From positions 85,874 to 149,252 of the forward strand of contig JAFZPP010000021.1 of NCBI GenBank assembly GCA_017550285.1: a stretch of 63,379 nt of DNA, given 5' to 3'. Made by a program: the position numbers and the translations under genes. Below are positions 1 through 7,864 of the stretch, one piece after another. The notes under the pieces were generated by a model that was given only the letters and a program-made list of their open reading frames with translations, was not told where the DNA came from and ran no database searches. This DNA is from Oscillospiraceae bacterium (GTDB lineage: Bacteria; Bacillota; Clostridia; Oscillospirales; Ruminococcaceae). Each line of letters starts with the position of its first letter. Position 1 is the first letter of the stretch.

Positions 1-510
1 AGTAAAGAAAAATTGCAGGACGCCTGCTGTGATGCAGAGTGCCGGTGCATGAACCCCGTCTTTTTTGGCGCGTGCGAGATATCCGACGGAAAACGGTGCG
101 CTGCCGAGCAGAATCAGCCAGCCTGCGGTACCGAGCGTGAGTGCGACTGCTGGTCCGAGGAACACCATAATGACAACCGGCGTGAAGATCAGCAGGATTG
201 CGGCGGCAATGCACAGTCCGCCGGTCAGATAGAACGGCACCAGTGCATATTTGACCGCCAGCGCGGCGTTCAGGAGCTGTTCGCGGCGAACGCTTCTGCG
301 CAGAATGATCACGGCGAACAGATTGACGAGCCCCAGTATGACGGGAATCAGCAGCGGCAGCAACACGGAGCCCGCTGTCAGCGTGCCGTGCGTATCGTTT
401 GAAATAACATCTCTGTTGAGCAGATAAAGAACCGGTACGACTGTATACACGCCGATGATATACAGCCCTGCGAATATATATAAAGGGCAGAATTTACGTT
501 GCTTTTCCAT
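1..510 (-). CDS. Multi-pass membrane protein, partial (C-terminus outside window)
   Basis: The reverse strand reads open from an ATG at 510 to the window edge, giving 170 residues of an incomplete protein. At least four strongly hydrophobic stretches are visible (around residues 9-30, 48-70, 94-112 and 115-140), with short basic loops between them (RRSVRRE near residue 71). The ATG overlaps the TAA stop of the upstream nspC gene by one base (TAATG), so it is probably translationally coupled to it and is the next gene of the polyamine operon. I do not recognise a family. Transport of a polyamine is possible from context only. Confidence 0.75.
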   Translation of the reverse strand, partial: MEKQRKFCPLYIFAGLYIIGVYTVVPVLYLLNRDVISNDTHGTLTAGSVLLPLLIPVILGLVNLFAVIILRRSVRREQLLNAALAVKYALVPFYLTGGLCIAAAILLIFTPVVIMVFLGPAVALTLGTAGWLILLGSAPFSVGYLARAKKDGVHAPALCITAGVLQFFFT

Positions 511-1637
511 TATGACAGCCGTCCTTTGAAATCGGAATATGCAAACTGCCGGATGATCTCGCAGTCACCGTCCGGATGCTGCACCGCAATCGCCGGAAGC
601 GGCATGCCGTTGAAGGTGTTGTTCTTGACCATAGAGTAGATTGCCATATCGCAGAAGGTCAGACGGTCGCCGATCCGGATTTCGCGGTCGAAGCTGTAAT
701 CTCCGATGATATCGCCTGCAAGGCAGGTGCGCGCGGAGAGCCGGTATTCGTAAGGCTTTTCGCCCCATTCACCGGCATCTTTCAGCGGCGGACGGTACGG
801 CATTTCGAGCACATCGGGCATATGGCATGCCGCAGATGCATCGAGAATCAGAATCCGGATGCCGTTTTCAACAATATCCATGACCTCGGTATCGAGCCAG
901 CCTGCATTCAGCGCGATTGCCTCTCCGGGCTCAAGATAGACCTCGACGCCGTATTTCCGGCGGATATCGAGAATCAGCTTTTTCAGCGCAGGTACGTCAT
1001 AATCCTCGCGTGTGATATGATGTCCGCCGCCGAGATTCAGCCACTTCATCTGCGGCAGAAATTCGCCGAATTTCTCCTCGAAGGCTGCAAAGGTCGTCAG
1101 CAGATCGTCTGCATTCTGCTCGCAGAGTGTATGAAAATGCAGACCCTCGACGCCCTTCAGCAGATCGGGACGGAAATTTGCTTTTGTGACGCCGAGCCGT
1201 GAGCCGGGCGCGCAGGGGTCATAGATCGCGTGATCGCCCTGCGTCGAGCATTCCGGATTGACGCGGATGCCGACGCTGACGCCTGCCTGCGCCCAGACGG
1301 GGCGGTGTTTTTCGAGCTGACTGAACGAATTGAAGCTGATATGATCGCAGATTCTGCACAGCTCTGCAAATTCCGCCGGATCGTATGCAGGCGAAAAGAC
1401 ATGGTTTTCCTTGTGGAATTCCTCTTTGCCGAGCCTTGCCTCATAGAGACCGCTTGCGGTTGTGCCGCTGATGAACTTTGCGATCAGCGGATAGACCGCA
1501 AAGCAGGAAAATGCCTTCTGTGCCAGAAGAATGTGTGCGCCGGTTTCCTGCTCCACATGATGCAAAAGCTCCAGATTGCTCCGGAGCTTTGCCTCGTCGA
1601 TGATATAGCAGGGCGTCGGCAGATCCTGCCTGCGCAT
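510..1637 (-). CDS. nspC: Carboxynorspermidine/carboxyspermidine decarboxylase
   Basis: A 375-residue fold-III PLP decarboxylase of the alanine racemase/ornithine decarboxylase type. The N-terminus has the PCYIID opening and the family PLP-lysine context AQKAF (Lys41). A CLAGD motif, which carries the active-site cysteine in this family, lies near the C-terminal third. The family removes CO2 from carboxyspermidine or carboxynorspermidine to give spermidine or norspermidine in the cytoplasm. It starts by a one-base stop/start overlap with the dehydrogenase gene upstream, so the two enzymes that act in sequence are coupled. Length matches the family. Which triamine is made cannot be told from sequence. 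Confidence 0.93.
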   Translation of the reverse strand: MRRQDLPTPCYIIDEAKLRSNLELLHHVEQETGAHILLAQKAFSCFAVYPLIAKFISGTTASGLYEARLGKEEFHKENHVFSPAYDPAEFAELCRICDHISFNSFSQLEKHRPVWAQAGVSVGIRVNPECSTQGDHAIYDPCAPGSRLGVTKANFRPDLLKGVEGLHFHTLCEQNADDLLTTFAAFEEKFGEFLPQMKWLNLGGGHHITREDYDVPALKKLILDIRRKYGVEVYLEPGEAIALNAGWLDTEVMDIVENGIRILILDASAACHMPDVLEMPYRPPLKDAGEWGEKPYEYRLSARTCLAGDIIGDYSFDREIRIGDRLTFCDMAIYSMVKNNTFNGMPLPAIAVQHPDGDCEIIRQFAYSDFKGRLS

Positions 1638-2902
1638 TATTCCACCGTCTGCGGGTTCTCATCGACAACCCACGGCAGACCCCATTTGTTCAGCATATCC
1701 ATGAACGGATCCGGATCGAACTCCTCAATCGTGCGTGCGCCCGGATTGCGCCATGTGCCGTTTGCGACAAGTGCCGCACCGATCATTGCCGGAACGCCGG
1801 TCGTATAGGAGATTGCCTGCGAGCCGAGCTCCTTGTAGCATTCCTGATGATCGCAGACATTGTAAATGTAGATCGTCCTCTCTTTGCCGTCCTTGATGCC
1901 GGTGAAGATGCAGCCGATATTTGTCTTGCCGACGGTGCGCGGACCGAGCGATGCCGGATCCGGCAGCAGTGCTTTCAGGAACTGGATCGGAACGATCTCC
2001 GTGCCGTTGAAATTGATCGGCGTGGTCGAGAGCATACCGACATTCTCCAGACACTTCATATGCGTCAGATAGCTCTGACCGAAGGTCATGAAGAAGCGGA
2101 TACGCTTGACGTTCGGGATATTCTTTGCGAGGGATTCAATTTCCTCATGATGCAGCAGATACATGTCCTTCTGACCGACCTGCGGGAAATCATAGACGCG
2201 CTTGATCTCCATGGGCTTTGTCTCGACCCAGTGACCGTTCTCCCAGTAGGAGCCGTTTGCGGAGACCTCTCTGAGATTGATCTCCGGATTGAAGTTTGTT
2301 GCGAACGGATAGCCGTGGTCGCCGCCGTTGCAGTCGAGAATGTCGATATAGTGAATCTCATCGAAGTAGTGCTTGAGCGCATATGCCGTAAAGACCGAGG
2401 TCACGCCCGGGTCAAAGCCGGAGCCGCAGAGCGCTGTTAGACCCGCCTTCTCAAACTGCTCCTGATATGCCCACTGCCACGAATAATCGAAATATGCGGT
2501 GAAGCCGAGCTCCTTGCAGCGCTTCTCATAGATCGCGCGCCATGCAGGGTCATCGGTATCCTCCGGCTCATAGTTTGCGGTGTCGATGTAGTGAACGCCG
2601 CCCTCGAGACATGCCTGCATGATCGTCAGGTCCTGATAGGGGAGCGCAAGGTTCAGCACGGCATCCGGCTGATAATCCTTGATCAGCGAGAGCACGGCAT
2701 TCTTGTCGTCTGCGTCGAGCTGCGCGGTCGTAATGACGGTCTTGGAATAGCCCTCTTTTTCGATCTTATCCCTCAGTGCATTGCACTTGGATACGGTGCG
2801 GCTGGCAATGCAGATTTCCTTGAATACTGCATGATTCTGACAGCATTTCTGAATTGCGACGGATGCAACACCGCCGCAGCCGATAATTAAAACTCTGCTC
2901 AT
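1637..2902 (-). CDS. Carboxy(nor)spermidine dehydrogenase, saccharopine dehydrogenase family
   Basis: 421 residues from the ATG at 2902, chosen because a strong AGGAGG lies about nine bases upstream and because the protein then opens directly with the Rossmann strand VLIIGCGGVAS. A longer frame to 3040 adds only unfolded-looking residues. The family (lys1/saccharopine dehydrogenase-like) condenses putrescine or diaminopropane with aspartate semialdehyde and reduces the Schiff base with NADPH, giving the substrate of NspC, encoded directly downstream. Coupling of the two genes by TAATG supports this role over lysine metabolism. A tandem 16-base repeat lies just upstream of its ribosome binding site. 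Confidence 0.9.
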   Translation of the reverse strand: MSRVLIIGCGGVASVAIQKCCQNHAVFKEICIASRTVSKCNALRDKIEKEGYSKTVITTAQLDADDKNAVLSLIKDYQPDAVLNLALPYQDLTIMQACLEGGVHYIDTANYEPEDTDDPAWRAIYEKRCKELGFTAYFDYSWQWAYQEQFEKAGLTALCGSGFDPGVTSVFTAYALKHYFDEIHYIDILDCNGGDHGYPFATNFNPEINLREVSANGSYWENGHWVETKPMEIKRVYDFPQVGQKDMYLLHHEEIESLAKNIPNVKRIRFFMTFGQSYLTHMKCLENVGMLSTTPINFNGTEIVPIQFLKALLPDPASLGPRTVGKTNIGCIFTGIKDGKERTIYIYNVCDHQECYKELGSQAISYTTGVPAMIGAALVANGTWRNPGARTIEEFDPDPFMDMLNKWGLPWVVDENPQTVE

Positions 2903-2927
2903 TGTAATATTCCTCCTGTTGTTCTCC

Positions 2928-2959
2928 GATGCTCGGATTGATAGATGCTCGGATTGATA
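2928..2959. repeat. Tandem 16-base direct repeat, two copies
   Basis: The unit GATGCTCGGATTGATA occurs twice head to tail between the lipoprotein gene and the ribosome binding site of the dehydrogenase gene. It lies in the 5' part of the dehydrogenase's intercistronic leader. No function is evident; replication slippage is the simple explanation. Confidence 0.85.
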
Positions 2960-2970
2960 GATAAAACCGG

Positions 2971-3618
2971 TTATTCTGTCGGTTCCGGTGTCAGTCTGAT
3001 CTGCACCAGATAGCAGATTTTGTCGCCGGATACAAAGCACATATTGTAAAGACCCTCGCCCAATTCCGGATGCACATAAAAACTGGTCAGATTTCCGTTT
3101 TCATCTGCATTCGGCGTCAAACCGGTTGCAATATTCGGATAATGTGACTCACCGCTGATTTTGATGAGATCCGTTTCAGTCATTGCGGCATAGTCCCTTT
3201 CTCTCTCCGGCTTATCCTTCACGACATAGAGACTCACTTCCTGATCACAATCTGCATAGACTTCGATCCATTCATTGAGATAGTATTCACTGTAAAGCCC
3301 CTCTGTCTGATAGCCCTTGCCGATCAAATCAGCGATCGACGGATAATTGTGATGTCCGCTGCCGGTCGTGAGGATCAGACCTTTGATCGTCAGTGCATCC
3401 TGCTCGGCGCATTTTTGCAGAACGCCGCATTTGCTGCCGTCCGTGATGACGCCGGAAGCCTGTGCGCTGCTGTTTGTATTTGCAGCGGGACTGCTGTCTG
3501 CGGAGGCGCTGCTCTGTGCTGCCGGAGTGTCCGTCTGATTTCCGGTGCTGCTACCGCCGCAGCCTGTGCAGGATACCGCAAGCAGCATTGCTGCGAAAAC
3601 AGCTGTTGTTCGTTTCAT
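2971..3618 (-). CDS. Predicted lipoprotein of unknown function
   Basis: 215 residues. The N-terminus has a basic start (MKRTT), a hydrophobic core and a lipobox-like end (cysteines 17 and 20), then a long Ser/Ala/Asn/Thr spacer up to about residue 60, typical of surface lipoproteins. The folded part (about 60-215) is mixed alpha/beta and I do not recognise it. It sits inside the polyamine operon between the 83-residue gene and the dehydrogenase gene, same strand. A solute-binding or sensing role is possible but not shown. Confidence 0.75.
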   Translation of the reverse strand: MKRTTAVFAAMLLAVSCTGCGGSSTGNQTDTPAAQSSASADSSPAANTNSSAQASGVITDGSKCGVLQKCAEQDALTIKGLILTTGSGHHNYPSIADLIGKGYQTEGLYSEYYLNEWIEVYADCDQEVSLYVVKDKPERERDYAAMTETDLIKISGESHYPNIATGLTPNADENGNLTSFYVHPELGEGLYNMCFVSGDKICYLVQIRLTPEPTE

Positions 3619-3647
3619 GTGGATTCCTCCTGATCAGAAACCGGGGA

Positions 3648-3899
3648 TTATGACTGAAAGCTCATGGTATCCGGAAATGTTCCGTTTTTCTCATAATACC
3701 GGATGATTTTCATGAAAACGGGCGCGGAATAAAAATTCAGCCCGTAATCCTTGGCTTTGATGCCGCTGCTTATGATCTGTTCCGGCGGCAGCTTCGGAAT
3801 CGTAAACGTGCCGTCCTCTGCTTCATAGTGTTTACCCCAGCGGTAAGTGACCGATGCATCATCTTCTGCGATTTTGACGGCACGGACATACATCGCCAT
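3648..3899 (-). CDS. Small hypothetical protein in polyamine operon
   Basis: 83 residues, beginning MAMYVRAVKIAEDD, soluble, no signal peptide and no recognised motif. The start codon lies three bases past the stop of the aminopropyltransferase gene, so it is almost certainly co-translated with it. The sequence includes an aromatic-rich middle (YGLNFYSAPVF). It could be a small accessory or regulatory protein of the pathway; nothing in the sequence decides this. Confidence 0.65.
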   Translation of the reverse strand: MAMYVRAVKIAEDDASVTYRWGKHYEAEDGTFTIPKLPPEQIISSGIKAKDYGLNFYSAPVFMKIIRYYEKNGTFPDTMSFQS

Positions 3900-3902
3900 G
3901 TC

Positions 3903-4766
3903 TTATTTCCTCCGCTCCTCTGCGCCCTCCATGAGCTCCTCGACATATTTCGGGAGCATGAAAGCGCCGGTGTGCAGATTCGGGGTGTAGTACCATGTTT
4001 TGATATCGCGCTTCTTCCAGCGCTTGGGGTCGAAATCGCGCAGCGGATGATACTTCTTCGAGGCGAATCCGAAGAGCCAGTAGCCTGCCGGACAGGTCGG
4101 GATATGCGCCTGATAGACACGGCAGATCGGGAACACGCGGAATGCCTTTTGATGCATCGCCTGACATGCTGCCTCGTCCTCATCGTAGAACGGGCTGCCG
4201 TGCTGGTAGACCATGATGCCGTCATCCTCAAGCGCCTTATAACAGAGACCGTAAAACTCCTTGGTGAAGAGTCCTGCGGTGTGTCCGAAGGGATCGGTCG
4301 CATCGTTGATAATCAGGTCATATTCGCCGTGACGGGTACGCAGTGCGCGCAGACCGTCCTGATTGTAGATCGTGACGCGCGGATCGTCGAGACCCTTTGC
4401 GTTATCCGGAAAATACTTGCGGCAGACCTCAACGAACATTTCATCCGGCTCAATGACGTCGATTGTCTTGATCTCGTCGTAATACGAGAGCTCACGCGCC
4501 ACGCCGCCGTCGCCGCCGCCGATCACCAGCACATGCTTGACATCCGGATGCACCGCCATCGGCACATGCACAATCATCTCATCATAGATGAATTCGTCCT
4601 TTTCGGAGAAGATCACGCTGCCGTTGGAAACCAGAAAGCGTCCGAATTCCGCCGAATCAAAGACGTCAATGCGCTGAAAGTCGCTTTGTCCGCTGTATAA
4701 TTGTTTCTCGCACCGGATCGACGCCTTGACGTTGTCCGTATGCAGCTCGGAAAACCAGAATTCCAT
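3903..4766 (-). CDS. speE: Aminopropyltransferase (spermidine synthase family)
   Basis: 287 residues. The methyltransferase-like fold is clear: GGGDGG at residues 83-88 binds the decarboxylated-AdoMet moiety, an acidic strand end at VIEPDEM follows, and the catalytic-region motif NDATDPFGHTAGLF matches the DxTDP signature of real aminopropyltransferases. The family moves an aminopropyl group from decarboxylated S-adenosylmethionine to putrescine, agmatine or a related amine. A good GGAGG site precedes the ATG. No AdoMet decarboxylase is in the window, although a complete AdoMet-independent carboxyspermidine route is in the same operon, so the acceptor and the role here are uncertain. Confidence 0.92.
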   Translation of the reverse strand: MEFWFSELHTDNVKASIRCEKQLYSGQSDFQRIDVFDSAEFGRFLVSNGSVIFSEKDEFIYDEMIVHVPMAVHPDVKHVLVIGGGDGGVARELSYYDEIKTIDVIEPDEMFVEVCRKYFPDNAKGLDDPRVTIYNQDGLRALRTRHGEYDLIINDATDPFGHTAGLFTKEFYGLCYKALEDDGIMVYQHGSPFYDEDEAACQAMHQKAFRVFPICRVYQAHIPTCPAGYWLFGFASKKYHPLRDFDPKRWKKRDIKTWYYTPNLHTGAFMLPKYVEELMEGAEERRK

Positions 4767-4795
4767 TTCTGTTCCTCCTTATATTGTTGGAAGGA

Positions 4796-5020
4796 TCATT
4801 GCCCGCGGGCATCCTTCACTAATTGTGCACGTTCCTCTTCAGAGAACATGTCGGGCGGGCAGGTTTTATCCAGAAACTCCTCTGCCGTCATTTGAAAATC
4901 CGGCTGTGCAAGCGCGGTTTTCAGAAGTTTCAGAACCGACTGATACATTTCAGTGTTTAGTTCTTTCTGCATCTGACTCTGCTTCGGCACATCCGGTTCC
5001 TTTTTCTTTTTGAAAAACAT
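4796..5020 (-). CDS. Small hypothetical protein (74 aa)
   Basis: Begins MFFKKKKEPDVPKQS; the start at 5020 is preferred over an in-frame ATG at 5035 because GAGGTG lies at normal spacing before it. The protein is soluble and mostly helical with an amphipathic middle (MYQSVLKLLKTAL) and an acidic helix containing FSEEERAQLVKDA. The basic, aromatic N-terminus could touch the membrane. It lies between speE and a two-helix membrane peptide in the polyamine operon. Family not recognised. Confidence 0.6.
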   Translation of the reverse strand: MFFKKKKEPDVPKQSQMQKELNTEMYQSVLKLLKTALAQPDFQMTAEEFLDKTCPPDMFSEEERAQLVKDARGQ

Positions 5021-5031
5021 GGCTGCACACC

Positions 5032-5181
5032 TCACTCGTCATTTGATTTCTTCACGGCATCTGCAATTCTGTAGATGCCGTATATTATCCAGATGATCCA
5101 TGTCCATGCCCAGCCGTCTGTCAGCAGGCTGAGGATCAGGTAAACAGCCGCAGCAGCGACTGCAATGAAAACCTGTTTCAT
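5032..5181 (-). CDS. Small membrane protein (49 aa)
   Basis: A short frame from ATG 5181 to TGA 5032. It starts MKQVFIAVAAAAVYLIL and has a second hydrophobic segment rich in Trp and Ile (WAWTWIIWIIYGIY), ending in charged KKSNDE. It is predicted to span the membrane once or twice. The stop codon overlaps the ribosome binding site of the following gene (GAGTGAGGTG), which supports real translation. Function unknown. Confidence 0.6.
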   Translation of the reverse strand: MKQVFIAVAAAAVYLILSLLTDGWAWTWIIWIIYGIYRIADAVKKSNDE

Positions 5182-5205
5182 ATTATTTCCTTTGTAAGGC
5201 AAAAG

Positions 5206-5748
5206 TCAGTCCGGCAGAAGAATATTGCCTGCCTCGGTAATCGTGCGGACGCGCTTCACCGGATCCCAGATATGGAATACTTCCAGTCCGCGCACCGGCA
5301 GTACCATAGGCAGCTTGGCAGATTTTGTCAGCGCCTTGTACTGCTGCTTGATCTGCTTCTGATCCTTGCTGACGGAGAGCGTGACGCGCAGATAGGTTTC
5401 GAGCGGTCTGCCTGTGACGGCGGAGATGCTGTCGCAGAGCTCCTGAAAGCCCTCGCCCGCTGCGCAGCGGATAAACAGCAGGTAGCTGTAGCCGGTGCTG
5501 TTCATGATGCCGAATTCCTCTGCGGTGACGGTGCAGGGGGAAAAGGTCAGGTCTGCCATTTTGCTCAGATAGAAGATATCCTGCTGCTTGTCCCACTGGA
5601 ACAGCGTCGTATGATACGGTAAGACCTGATTGGCAGCCTCACGGTCCAGAAAGGGCCGGAACGGCACCTTGTTATTGTTGATGACGCCGGCGGTCAGAAT
5701 CATGCGCGGCAGCTCATGTCCGAAGACTGCGGTTAATTTGTGTCCCAT
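5206..5748 (-). CDS. Hypothetical protein (180 aa)
   Basis: 180 residues, soluble, beginning MGHKLTAVFGHELPRM. No signal peptide, no transmembrane segment and no motif that I can assign; predicted mixed alpha/beta with a basic helix around KDQKQIKQQYKALTKSAK. It directly follows the PLP decarboxylase gene in the same direction, with about 27 bases between them, so it is in the same transcript. Its job in the operon is unknown. Confidence 0.7.
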   Translation of the reverse strand: MGHKLTAVFGHELPRMILTAGVINNNKVPFRPFLDREAANQVLPYHTTLFQWDKQQDIFYLSKMADLTFSPCTVTAEEFGIMNSTGYSYLLFIRCAAGEGFQELCDSISAVTGRPLETYLRVTLSVSKDQKQIKQQYKALTKSAKLPMVLPVRGLEVFHIWDPVKRVRTITEAGNILLPD

Positions 5749-5775
5749 AATTTTCTCATCTCATCTCAAAAACAA

Positions 5776-7224
5776 TTATCTCAGTACATTCAGGTGTTCA
5801 ATATCGGGATCCTCCGTGCCCTGCATGGAGCAGCCCTTCTCTTTTGCATAGCGGATATAGTTGATAATATCCTCTGTAATAATTTCACCCGGCGCAAGGA
5901 TCGGAATGCCCGGCGGATAGCACATGACAAATTCCGAGCAGATGCGTCCTTTTGTCTGTCCGAGCGGCAGCATCTCCTTGTCCGCATAGAATGCCTCCTG
6001 CGGCGTGGCGACGACCTGCGGCGGGATATACTCCTGACTGAGCATGCCTGTCGTATCGCAGGAATAGAGCCGCTTGATATCGGCAAGCGCACCGACCAGA
6101 CGTTCAATATCCTGAATGCGGTCGCCGATTGAAATATAGGCAAGAATATTGCCGATATCGCCGAACTCGATCTGAATATCATATTCATCGCGCAGCAGGT
6201 CATAGACCTCGATGCCGGCAAGTCCGATATCGCGCGTATAGACAGAGAGCTTCGTGACGTCATAGCCGACGCAGCTTGTGCCGTTGCAGAGCTCGGAACT
6301 GTAGGCGTAGTAGCCGCCGATTTCATTGATCTCCGCACGCGCATATTCCGCCATTTCGATGACCTTGGCGAAGGATTCGCTGCCGCGGAGTGCGAGGTTC
6401 CGGCGGCTGATATCGAGGCTGGAGATCAGCAGATAGGAGGCACTGGTTGTCTGCGTCAGATTGATGATCTGCCGGACATAGCCCTCATTGACCTTTTCGC
6501 CGAGCAGCAGCAGGGAACTCTGTGTCAGGCTGCCGCCGGATTTGTGCATGGAGACCGCTGCCATATCGGCACCGGCTGCCATAGCGGAAACCGGCAGCTT
6601 GTCACTGAAATAGAAATGTGTGCCGTGCGCTTCATCGGCGAGCACAAGCATATTGTGTGCATGCGCAAGCTCGACAATACGCCGGATATCCGAGCAGATG
6701 CCGTAATAGGTCGGATTATTGACCAGTACCGCGACCGCATCCGGATTCTCACGGATTGCCCGCTCAACCTGCGAAAACTGCATGCCGAGCGCAATTCCGA
6801 TCCGCGGCTCGACATCCGGATTGACATAGACCGGAACGGCGCCGCAGAGCACGAGCGCATTGATCACGCTCTTGTGGACATTGCGCGGAACGATCAGCTT
6901 CTGACCTGCTTTGCAGGCGGAGAGGATCATGCTCTGCACGGCAGAGGTTGTGCCGCCGACCATGAAAAATGCATTCGCAGCACCAAAGGCATCGGCGGCG
7001 AGCTTTTCAGCATCGAGAATCACCGAGACCGGATGACAGAGATTGTCGAGCGGCTTCATGGAGTTGACGTCGATGCCGACGCACTGCTCGCCGAGCAGCT
7101 TGACAAGCTCCGGATTGCCCCTGCCGCGCTTATGCCCGGGGACATCAAACGGAACGACCCGCTGTCTGCGGAGCCGTTCGAGCGCCTCATAAACGGGGGC
7201 GCGCTTTTGCTGTTCAAGGTTCAT
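5776..7224 (-). CDS. speA: PLP-dependent Orn/Lys/Arg decarboxylase (fold I), likely arginine decarboxylase
   Basis: 482 residues from the ATG at 7224; the upstream extension in frame is not family-like. It opens with the family motif VPFDVPGHKRGRGN, has DEAH at residues 197-200 and the PLP-binding lysine in SMHKSGG (Lys228), followed by the small C-terminal domain. The length fits the short wing-less Bacillus SpeA group. The enzyme decarboxylates arginine, ornithine or lysine, the first step towards putrescine or agmatine. It is the first gene of the polyamine operon behind a consensus promoter. Substrate cannot be fixed from sequence; no agmatinase is visible in the window. Confidence 0.9.
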   Translation of the reverse strand: MNLEQQKRAPVYEALERLRRQRVVPFDVPGHKRGRGNPELVKLLGEQCVGIDVNSMKPLDNLCHPVSVILDAEKLAADAFGAANAFFMVGGTTSAVQSMILSACKAGQKLIVPRNVHKSVINALVLCGAVPVYVNPDVEPRIGIALGMQFSQVERAIRENPDAVAVLVNNPTYYGICSDIRRIVELAHAHNMLVLADEAHGTHFYFSDKLPVSAMAAGADMAAVSMHKSGGSLTQSSLLLLGEKVNEGYVRQIINLTQTTSASYLLISSLDISRRNLALRGSESFAKVIEMAEYARAEINEIGGYYAYSSELCNGTSCVGYDVTKLSVYTRDIGLAGIEVYDLLRDEYDIQIEFGDIGNILAYISIGDRIQDIERLVGALADIKRLYSCDTTGMLSQEYIPPQVVATPQEAFYADKEMLPLGQTKGRICSEFVMCYPPGIPILAPGEIITEDIINYIRYAKEKGCSMQGTEDPDIEHLNVLR

Positions 7225-7394
7225 CGTTTGTTTGACCGTTCCTTCACTGTATACTGATGCGGCAGATTTGCCGCTGAATCCGCAGAGAAAGAGAAAAAGC
7301 ACCCTGCACGCAGTCACCGTACCATGGGCGGTGCAGAACACCGCTGCGAATCAGGCTGTTCCGTTTGCAGTTTGCCTTCAAATACTCATTACTC

Positions 7395-7423
7395 ATTATA
7401 TCACAGCCGCGCCGGACTGTCAA
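7395..7423 (-). promoter_or_regulatory. Sigma-A-type promoter of polyamine operon
   Basis: On the minus strand a perfect TTGACA and a perfect TATAAT are separated by 17 bases, about 170 bases upstream of the decarboxylase start. A strong housekeeping promoter. Confidence 0.85.
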
Positions 7424-7515
7424 GTCATTCCTTGCAAAAGATTCCGCATCCGCCTTTCTCCTTCCTACTTATTCAATAACCTTTCCGTTTATCTGCGCAA
7501 AACGGAAGATGTGAC

Positions 7516-7544
7516 TTGCAATTCCGGCGGATTTGTATTATAAT
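7516..7544 (+). promoter_or_regulatory. Promoter, rightward, upstream of ECF sigma gene
   Basis: TTGCAA, 17 bases, TATAAT on the plus strand. It would transcribe across the small RNA candidate on the opposite strand and on to the sigma factor gene 320 bases away. Confidence 0.65.
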
Positions 7545-7563
7545 GGTAAGGAATCATTTACAT

Positions 7564-7596
7564 ACAAAAAGAAAACCGCCCTGCACGGACGGTTCC
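7564..7596 (-). terminator. Rho-independent terminator, minus strand
   Basis: Stem formed by AACCGTCC and GGGCGGTT around a GTGCA loop, followed on the minus strand by TTTTCTTTTTG. Confidence 0.65.
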
Positions 7597-7665
7597 CACA
7601 TGAAAAATAGAGAGGGTTTTCTCCTGCACCGGATGAGAGGGTGTCGGTTCAGGATTGAAATGTTT
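7564..7665 (-). ncRNA. Candidate small RNA or orphan leader, about 100 nt
   Basis: On the minus strand a TTGCAA-17-TATAAT promoter (7672-7700) is followed by about 100 bases without an open frame, ending in a GC stem (AACCG/CGGTT) and a T-rich tail. Within it ACCCTCTC and GTGCAGG each occur twice, so alternative pairings are possible. It has its own promoter and terminator, and the polyamine operon has a separate promoter downstream. It matches no RNA class I recognise. Confidence 0.4.
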
Positions 7666-7671
7666 AATTGG

Positions 7672-7700
7672 ATTATAGCATATCTTTTCGGAAATTGCAA
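7672..7700 (-). promoter_or_regulatory. Promoter of the candidate small RNA
   Basis: Minus-strand TTGCAA and TATAAT separated by 17 bases. Confidence 0.6.
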
Positions 7701-7864
7701 GTGAAAAAGAACGAAATCTACGAATCCTCTATATACTGTAGATTAAAATTGTGCAATACGCTGAATTGGTTACAGCGTGTAAGGAATTCAAACCGCCGGA
7801 ACGTATCCTTATATGAAAGCAGCTTTCAGGGGAGCGGATGCTTCCGGCAGAACGGAGAAGACAT

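Larger units (their letters stand above)
7225..7864. other. Divergent intergenic region, 640 bases
   Basis: Separates the leftward polyamine operon from the rightward sigma/serpin locus. It contains the polyamine promoter (7395-7423), a rightward promoter (7516-7544), a leftward promoter (7672-7700) aimed into a hairpin-terminated segment (7564-7663), and an inverted repeat AATCTAC/GTAGATT at about 7714-7745. No convincing protein gene is seen. Confidence 0.7.

Noticed and set aside
13-402. 129-residue plus-strand frame at the left edge
   Set aside because: The opposite strand encodes a clear multi-pass membrane protein coupled to nspC.
7564-7665. Assignment of the small RNA candidate to guanidine, preQ1 or THF riboswitches
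   Set aside because: None of the diagnostic loop sequences is present, and it ends in a terminator before a separate operon promoter.
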